NCBI GenBank assembly: GCA_050084515.1
Contig: CM114275.1
Coordinates: forward strand, 25,296,001-25,360,000
Source: Blasia pusilla
Taxonomy: Eukaryota; Marchantiophyta; Marchantiopsida; Blasiales
Length of the DNA: 64,000 bases
Reading direction: 5' to 3'
Numbering within the stretch: the stretch's first letter is position 1; each line of letters begins with the position of its first letter. Made by a program: the position numbers and the translations under genes. Below the pieces are notes generated by a model that did not search any database, was not told the origin of the DNA, and worked only from the letters and a program-made list of their open reading frames with translations. Positions 56,208-64,000 of the stretch are shown here, in pieces.

Positions 56208-59200
56208 ATGGCGATAGCAGCAGCAGTGTCGTCGTCGTCGTTTCAGACGAGGTTGGGCGCGATGTCTCTGGCTCCGATTCGCGGCGCGTGCCCCCGTGTG
56301 CAAGTCGCGCTGCGCGGGGTTGTGTGTTGCAGACGTCCGCTGCGCTTCTTCTCCTCCTGCGGGCTGTGTCAGGTATGGAATTGCTTTGACTCAGCGCGGT
56401 GAAGTGGTTTCTGCAGAACCAATGTCGTCCGCATTTGGGGATCATAGGAGTGGAATTCTTTTTTTTCGGCCAGCGTGAGTGCAGATGTGTCCTTTGTTGT
56501 CTAGAACGAGCGTATGCGCGTCGTAGAGATCAAGCTCGCTGGACGTTTGTTATGACATGGTTTAACTTTGAGCGACGTAAACGGCGGTGGTGTGGAAGTT
56601 TGAGCTGAAATTGGCCTCAACTGTAACCTAAACGCGTGTGAATATATCTCATCAATTTGGTTCTCTGCAGCCAGGTAGAGCAGTGGGTATAAAGACAAGT
56701 TTCAGAAATGGGGAGAGTGCGAAGATTGTTTCCAGCGCTTCTGCGGCTGTGTGCTCGTGGGTTCAGGGTGAGGCAGAGCTGGAAAAGAAGAGACACTATA
56801 CGAGGACTGTGGGTGAAATCTCCAAACGTGTCGTACATTCTGAGCTGGATTTTCTTTCCAGTTCCATCCACCAGAAGAGGATGATGACAACGACTCGAGC
56901 TGTTAGTCATGATGCGGAGGTTGTGGAGGTCGAAAATTCTGAATGTGATACTCGTGTGCCGGTCACAGTGATCACCGGCTTCTTAGGGTCTGGCAAGGTA
57001 TCCCCAAAGTCTCTCCAATGTCAGGTGTTTCCTGTTAAGGACTGCACACCTGATGAAGATTTGGTCGTTTCTTGAGAGATGAATCGGTTGATCAACAAGG
57101 GATCCTACATTTCCTTTACCAAACTTTCGGTTCTTGAAAACTTTGTCGACCCGGAACCTATTTTCAGTAGAAGGGATACGTGCATTTTGGAATTGCGGAG
57201 GACAGATTTGTTCACTCACGGACATTTTGGAATTGCCGAGGACAGAGTTGTTCACTTATGGATTCCCCATCGTCTGGGCTGAAATTCTCTCACTCTCTTT
57301 TATGTGCCTTCGTGCAGACAACACTCGTGAATCATGTGCTTACTGGTCAACATGGCAAGCGGATTGCTGTTATTGAGAATGAGGTTTGCATTGGTCTACA
57401 GTATGTCAAGCATTTACAAGTGGTGATGAGATTTCTCTTGAAGGACGGTACTTGTAGGCAGTCACAAACTTTCTGCCGACCACAGAGTCCTTCATTTAAG
57501 TGGTTTCCATTTCAGTGCACCGGGAAAGACAAGTCGTGAATTTTGTTGTGTTTGTTGCGGTGAATGCAGTTTGGTGAAGTGGATATAGATGGTTCACTTG
57601 TGGCAGCTCAAAAATCAGGAGTAGAAGACATTGTGATGCTTAACAATGGCTGTCTCTGTTGCACTGTCCGTGGGGATCTTGTGCGCTTGCTGTCAGAGCT
57701 CGTTAAAACTAAGAGGAGCAAGTTTGATCATATTCTGGTGGAGACAACCGGTAAGTATTGTGGTGAAATTTCTCTTATAGATGTTTTAGGACAATGCTGT
57801 TCTTGAAATTTACTTTTAAATTCAAAGCTTCATATTTATGATGTCGCAAATGTTTGGAAGTTTTGTGGACAGTGCTTGACAGGAAAGACTAGACATGAAC
57901 CCTGAATCTGGCCTGTTTCTTTTATTGAATTCTATCAATCTAAACATTAATATCTGACCCTTGTCATAAGGTACATGTCAGGGATTTGTAGTTAAATATA
58001 CAGAATAATCGAAGATCCTCAATCTTCAATGTTTTTAATTAGATTTTTTTATTTTTTTTCGTTTGAGTACATCAAAGTCCTGGTCACAATCTTCACTGCT
58101 GTATTTGACTGTTTTGATGATGCAGGACTTGCAAATCCCTTACCTATTATTCAGACTTTCTTCTTGGAGGAACAGCTTGCCATGGAAGTAAAGCTGGATG
58201 GTGTTGTGACACTAGTTGATGCCAAACACGCGACTCAGCATATTGAGGAGGTGAAACCAGAGGGAGTGGTTAATGAAGCTGTGGAGCAAATTGCATATGC
58301 AGATAGAATCATTCTCAATAAGGTGTGACGTCTGATTCCAAAGGACACCTGAGGGCCCTCCTATTGTTTAACCCTACCAGTAAGTAGTCTTCTGATTAAG
58401 AGTGACGTCCATGGACGAGTAGATCTGGAGTCTTAAGTACTGCAAAGTTTTGTGGCAGTACATCAGGTATACTACCATCTCGTGCAGCATTTTTCTTGGA
58501 AGTCTTGATGTATAACTGGAAAAACTCGGGAAAGTTGGTACTGATCCATTGCCCTTGCTTTTCCTGATTGCAGACAGATTTAGTCGGGGAACCAGAGATC
58601 AATGCCCTCATGCGACAAATAAAGGTAAGATATCATCAATCTCTTTTTGGGGATGTTTGTGATCTTCAAGCAGTCTCCAGATCAAACCTCCTATGCCAAG
58701 TAAGTGTGATGTCGGGCGGGAGCCAGCGAGAAGTCCTCAAGTGGCTGATTTAATCGTATTATGGCAGAGAATAAATGGACTAGCCAGCGTGAAGAAAGCA
58801 ACATACGGCTCGGTCGACATGGACTATGTCATCGGAGTCGGAGGCTATGATTTGGAGAAGTAGGTGTCCTGGACCTGGGAGCGATCTCTTCCAGCTTTTT
58901 GCTGTGAATACCGTGGTCTTTCCATGATGTGGTTAAAAAACTTCATTAAAACCACAATCAATATGAAGGAAATGCAAAACTTTCTCTTTTATTCAAGTAG
59001 TTTTGTTCCTTTTACTCAAACTTTTACTCAAAGTGTGGATCAATCGAGGAATGAATCTGAAGGGAGTACATGGCGAATGGCTTGCAGAGTGGAAGCGGAA
59101 GTTTTACCCGCTCCAAAAGAGGAGCATAGCCACAGTGAGCATGAACACAGCCATCATGAGCATGAGCACGGTGAGCTGAGGAATGAGTGCCTTGTCTTGA

Positions 59201-60910
59201 GTGGCATGTGAGCATCAGCTTTGGTGGCTATGTCCAGCAAGTTGTCACCAGTTGCCTTGATGTAGTGCTTCTGGCTTTGATGAAGGATCACGATTAGCAG
59301 AGTTCAGCACGAATTTCTACAAGGTCTTGGAATCGTTTGTAGCTAGTGCCTGGGATCACGGTTGGTAGGCTTTTGCATCAAGGTGGTGGCTATCCATTTG
59401 AGTTCATGTTGAATGTGTAGCCCACTTCTTCCGAAGGTCGGACGCAGACAGATTTTGTGCGAAGAGAGTTTATGACCTTTGGAACTAGCTCGAACTTATC
59501 CACCACAATTACTCCGTGCTTGTCTTGATTAGATCATCATCACGAACATAGTCACACCGAGGCTCACAGCCATGAGCATGAGCACAAAAATGACAACCAC
59601 GCACACGACCATGCACATGAGCACGAGCACGAACATGATCATGTCCACGACCCAGGCGTTTCTTCTGTCAGCATTGTATGTGGCGGAAATTTGGACCTCG
59701 ATAAGGTACATGCTTCTTTCCCTTGCTGGGTGTTTTCGCATGGATTCGCTGCTCACCTCTCTGCTTCCAGTGTCTTTTGTCCATCCAACGCCCACATTTT
59801 CTGTGCTAGGTCTAGGCAGCTGTAATTGATGGGACGCTAAGTTCCCGGAATTGCAGTGAGACCGCCGTCATCAAATGAGTTTTGATGCATTCTCTGACCC
59901 GGTGGGGGGGCTATGTTGTTGAATCGGATGAACCAAATTAGCCCAACTACACTACACTGGTGCCATTTGAAACTTGGTGTAGATTTGTCAGTCTGCTACT
60001 GGTTGCTGGAAGAGAGCTTGGATGCCGGAGATTTTAAAACCGTGAAGGCAATGAGAGCGTCGGAATCAAACGAGGATGGCAAAAATCACGTTTTCGATTG
60101 GGTGTGCGAGCTTTCTAACCTGGGAATGTTTTCAACGAACAGATCAACGTATGGCTAGAGGACCTATTGGACGAAAACAGCGATGATATTTATCGAATGA
60201 AAGGTGTCTTGTCAATTGAAGGATTCGAAGCACGATTTGTGTTCCAGGTGTGCACCTCACTGTTCTCGTGCTGCTAGCCAGCAAGCATCTCCTCTTGCAT
60301 TACTCGTAGAATTTTCAACAGACTCTCACCGCGCTTACCATGATTGGTCTCAACCACATTCTCCTGATGCTCAGTGGTAGCGAACACGTCTCAATGCTCC
60401 CTGAATTGGGATTTGACATTTCTCTACTACCATGTACTTCAATTCGGATGGAATTTAGACAGTGGCAGCGTACGCGCTAGTAGTGCTCCCTCCTGAATCG
60501 AGGTTTGACATTCATAAACCATGTAGACCTCAATGCGGATGGAATCTAGTCAGAGGGGTAAGCTTCCATGTCTCGGAGGATCGAGACCTCGTCAGATTTT
60601 CGTCCTCGAGAATTCTTTCCTCCTATTGTAGGCCGCCTCCTGCCTCTTCATTTTCTTCACTACCCTCGGAAACAAACACTCCTGCATCCATTGGCCATGC
60701 GAGCGTGCATTCCAACTGGGATTGAAGGCCTGGGCGAACTAACGAGCCGCTCTGCGCGTTTCTTTTCGGCAGGGTGTACACGCTTTATTCGAGGGCTCAC
60801 CAGACAGGCCATGGAGAGAAGACGAAGAAAGAAGCAACAAAATAGTGTTTATCGGAAGAGATTTGAACGAGCAGAGTCTGAGACGGGGTTTCATGAGCTG
60901 CCTGGCATGA
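56208..60910 (+). CDS. ZNG1-type zinc metallochaperone GTPase (COBW domain), 11 exons
   Basis: Exons by GT-AG junctions and unbroken phase: 56208-56372, 56671-56997, 57318-57383, 57570-57750, 58126-58322, 58574-58624, 58768-58859, 59034-59170, 59533-59705, 60143-60247, 60773-60910 (1632 nt, 543 residues). G3E GTPase landmarks: P-loop GFLGSGKTTL (158-167, split by intron 2), GEVDID (188-193), metal-binding CLCC (Cys214, 216, 217), ETTG (244-247) and NKTD (311-314, split by intron 5). A His-rich metal-binding linker spans 391-444, then the C-terminal COBW domain (WLEDLLDENSDDIYRMKGVL to IVFIGRDLNEQSLRRGF). Zng1 proteins hand zinc to client metalloenzymes such as methionine aminopeptidase. The first about 145 residues are an extension with an organelle-targeting look. 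Intron 7 uses donor GTAGGT at 58860; reading straight through gives an immediate TAG. Confidence 0.93.
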
Positions 60911-61443
60911 TGACGAAGGAGTTCCACTGCTCTTGGGTCGAAAACTGGCTACCTCGGAGATCACAAGTTTTGCGGCACGTCTTCAGATACCAAGTACATG
61001 GCACCGATCTGCGTTGGAGGAACTGTGAATTGGAAGAGGCAGCAAAAATCCAATGCAACCTGAATTTCGAGTGGACATTGGACCTGGCCTAGCCGGCTTC
61101 TAGGTAGGGGGCGCTTGTAGTTGCGGACCTTTCTGGCGGCTGTGTAATTCACGAAGCTGTACATGAGAGTAAAGGCTTGACTTGTCTGGAGTCTGATGGT
61201 TCAGAGACATGCGTGAGTGATGTTTCAAGACCTGGCACCATATCCGTTTCCCTTTCCGCGTGGAATGATGAAAATGTTCGCTCCTCTTCTGAAGAAAGAT
61301 GGCACTACGACCGGACCCGGAGTAGAGGAGTGGAGACGCATTTCCCGACATGACCAGTGTAGCTCAAGCTTGGTAGGTTTGACGATAATTTGTACCACGT
61401 CTGTCAATCCTCACCTTAAGACTCTCCTTCGGTTTGCATTTCA
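60911..61443. other. 3' flank of the ZNG1 gene
   Basis: Should include the 3' UTR. A continuing frame to 61092 is the unspliced shadow of exon 11. Nothing else recognised. Confidence 0.4.
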
Positions 61444-61967
61444 AGGCTTGCGAATTCTCACCTACGCGCGCAAGTCAAAGTGAGAAATCGGCATCAGCGA
61501 CGCCATAGAATATCAAAACAGTGCAGTCGCAGTGGAAAATCAGCTACCACAAACACGAGAATTGCACGCACGACCGGATCCTCCGCACTTACAGCAACGC
61601 ACGAACGACGGCCAGTGAGAATCCGAAGCATTGACATCATCTCAGCATACCCCTCTCTCCAAACGATGGGATTCAAAGAACGACTAGTCCCTCAATCGAA
61701 ATCGGTCCGACTTTCGAGGCTCGCGAATTCTCGCCTACTCTCGCAAGTCATGGTGAGAAATCAACACGAGCGGTGCCACAGAAATATCAAATCAATGCGA
61801 TGAATTCACAGCGAGAAATCAGATTCCCACAAACGCGAAAGGCCGGATCCTCAACACGAATGACCGGATCCTCAGGACGAACGACGACCAGATACAGTGC
61901 GAAGCATTGACATCATCTCAGCATACCATGGGATCCAAAGAACGACCAGTCCCTCAACAAAAGTCGG
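61444..61967. repeat. Direct tandem duplication, about 273-bp unit
   Basis: Unit 1 starts AGGCTTGCGAATTCTCACCTAC at 61444 and unit 2 AGGCTCGCGAATTCTCGCCTAC at 61717. Both run through ACCGGATCCTC and GAAGCATTGACATCATCTCAGCATACC to a shared GACTAGTCCCTCAA/GACCAGTCCCTCAA segment. The copies are clearly diverged. Frames within (61480-61803, 61913-62227) show no domain. Confidence 0.85.
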
Positions 61968-63191
61968 GCCGTGCTGGAATGTGAAGAAGAACTAGGCTCA
62001 TCTCTCCAGCAACACCTGACTCTCCCATCTGAGCACGTCCGAGTAATCCCGTAGAATGTGGAGGCCTGAGAAGACGGATGATTTCGCAAACGCGAGAATA
62101 TTTGCCTACATGTCTCACGAACCTTGAAGAGTGTTCCTTCCATGGATCTAGTGGACTTTCTCTCTTCACCTTTGTAAACAATCGAGCTGAACACGTCCCG
62201 CACTCGCACAACATGCGCCAACTCCATAACACACCGAACTCGAGTCAGGTTTCGGAATCACGATTTCCCCTATCCCGACGGGAATGTCGCCACTAATCCC
62301 CTCCCTCCTGAGGTCCTCGTCCCTCCATGTCTCAGCTTCCAACTGTCCCAAGGAAAGCTCCCGAAAACAACAACCACAAATCTGCGCCTTGAAAAAATCA
62401 GGACACGCATTTCGCAACCATCCGTTGCAACTATCTTCACCATCTCTTCACTACGAAAATCACGTCAGACATGAAAACCACAACTCTGAAACGGCAGCAT
62501 CCTCGGGAGAATTCCCGTGCCCAAAAAACTGTGCCAAATTTTTGAGATCGGTTCTACTAATGTCGGAGTTTGGAGCGATCTTCTTTTCCCGAGAGCGTCA
62601 AAAGGACACTCGACACTCTCACCTCGAAATAGATTCAACATGAGATTTATCCTTCTCATAGATTATTATTTATCGTTGTGGGAGATACTTTAAACCTTTA
62701 AACCCCTGTGCTAGTTCGATCACAAATTTGGATCTCCACCATTAAACTCCTTGCATCATCACCTATCCTCTATCCCCTATCCACTTCTTTGATCTTGAAC
62801 GTGGGAACGAATTGCAATTGTCAACCTCTATGATGTAAATTTCGCACTGCTTAATGAGTGTGTACTCATTAAGCACTGCTTAGTGCTTGTCGTAGCCGCG
62901 TAGCCTTGCGTTGGACGGTGCTTGACGAGAGGAGAGGGACATGATTGTGACTATGGCGACTAAATGCCCCTTCATACGGAAAATAAAAAAGTGCTTAAGA
63001 GTTAATGCGCTTAAGCTGGTGTACACAAATTTATTTATTTTCCTAAATATGTGAAATATTTGATACATTCACATGTCAAATAGAGGTATTTGTAAATGAC
63101 AAGGCACTCTCCCGTAATGCTAAACTTCCAAGTGTTAACCACACCATCTACTTTACGTCATTGGGATCCCCCATAAACATTACTTACCCGT
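61968..63191. other. Intergenic; nothing confidently coding
   Basis: Frames up to 119 codons (62284-62643) are Ser/His-rich without domains. A perfect hairpin lies at 62849-62874: GCTTAATGAGT and ACTCATTAAGC with a GTGT loop. Confidence 0.35.
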
Positions 63192-63375
63192 GCAACTGCT
63201 TTGGGCAATGAACGAAGACTACTAAACCATTCTCGTGTTACCAACTTAGAGAGAGAGAGAGAGAGAATAGGACCATAAGGAGTGCAACGGCTTTGGGCAA
63301 TGAATGGAGACTACTAAACCATTATCGTGATACCAACTTAGAGAGAGAGTAGACCATAAGGAGAACAATGGGAGG
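63192..63375. repeat. Direct duplication, 92-bp unit with (GA)n
   Basis: GCAACTGCTTTGGGCAATGAACG at 63192 and GCAACGGCTTTGGGCAATGAATG at 63284. Each unit ends in a TTAGAGAGAGA run followed by GACCATAAGGAG. Confidence 0.9.
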
Positions 63376-64000
63376 CCACACAAAACTATGTCAAGAGACC
63401 CAAACATGGAACGAAATATTTTCAGGTACACATAACGTGAGGAAAATCCACTTACCAATAGGTCATCTACATTGTCTCACACCGTGGGCTTGGGAGTCCC
63501 ACCTTAACTTCGGTCACCTACAAGGAAAACTTTCCCATCTCTACCATATAATTGGTTTACCCACAAGAGATCATGGCAACGCGAAAATCACTCCCCAACA
63601 CCAAGAAAAGGGTCCCAACGCACGCAATTTTCACGTGGAAGTGGTTCCTCTTTTCCCGTACATGTGACGTTCAACTTGGGTCATGTGTCTCATTTCAAGT
63701 ATTAAGTGGATATAGGAATGAAAAATTAATCCAATAAAATAAGCCTTCTCACCCCCCCCTCCCCCCCCCCCTCTTTCTACTCCTACTCGTTATCGTATTA
63801 AAATACCAATTGTCTTCATTATCTTATAGTTAAGGTGTAGTTAATAGCCTAGCTATTATTGTGGTACCCAAAGACATGGGACGGCCATGTGCATCACTTG
63901 TTTTGTGTTCACATAGGAAATGAATATAAAGATGAAAAATATAATCAATCATATCATGTAAATTTTATAAAAAAAAACCTCTCGATGGGGAGATTCATCT
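63376..64000. other. Intergenic to window end
   Basis: No supported gene. A C-rich run lies at 63750-63771. The last bases (TTATAAAAAAAAACCTCTCGATGGGG) resemble the LINE 3' tail at 41775-41800 and may mark another LINE end continuing outside the window. Confidence 0.3.

Noticed and set aside
60961-61164. Short minus-strand frame beyond ZNG1
   Set aside because: Antisense shadow of the 3' flank with no domain.

Overview
The window is nuclear DNA of a photosynthetic eukaryote, most likely a streptophyte (green plant lineage). Three host genes support this: chloroplast ATP synthase CF0 subunit II/b' (27826-28581, minus), mitochondrial F1 ATP synthase epsilon (44093-44341, plus) and an 11-exon ZNG1/COBW zinc metallochaperone GTPase (56208-60910, plus). 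Introns are GT-AG, and the rest is transposon-rich. Retrotransposons carrying a cytosine-5 DNA methyltransferase (DNMT) are known from charophyte algae and dinoflagellates. Together with the plant-type host genes this makes a charophyte the best guess, but that is inference.

The left third (about 1-21 kb) and 30-37.5 kb are dominated by one family of Ty3/Gypsy-type LTR retrotransposons with the order gag (CCHC knuckles), aspartic protease, DNMT, reverse transcriptase, RNase H, integrase and, in the one copy that reaches that far, a PHD finger. Four copies or fragments are present. Element A (4741-15275, plus) is the most complete. It is nested in an older minus-strand element BC (957-4740 plus 15276-20973) and flanked by a perfect 4-bp duplication, GACG. 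Element D (30042-37535, minus) is bounded by TGGT on both sides, carries an internal 3' deletion and has a 1.45-kb inversion in its 5' LTR/leader. Fragment E (50905-53558, minus) has only the start of gag plus leader and LTR. A solo LTR (1831-2425) interrupts the BC integrase. All copies have stops and frameshifts, yet the DNMT catalytic PCQ motif is kept in all three copies that contain it.

Element A appears to use self-priming: the 14 nt directly after its 5' LTR are perfectly complementary to 14 nt that begin about 27 nt after a TATA box, where the transcript should start. This is the arrangement known from Tf1/sushi elements.

Other mobile DNA includes a non-LTR retrotransposon with an ADD reverse-transcriptase motif and a C-terminal restriction-like endonuclease-type domain (41775-43640, minus), three fragments of related LINE tails, a decayed MULE/FAR1-like transposase (48655-50850) with a second N-terminal remnant (about 21190-21600), and a Helitron-like 3' end (29769-29800). 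Several perfect hairpins and minisatellites are scattered through the non-coding stretches. About 21.6-27.8, 37.5-41.3, 44.3-48.6, 53.6-55.8 and 61-64 kb hold no gene I can recognise.
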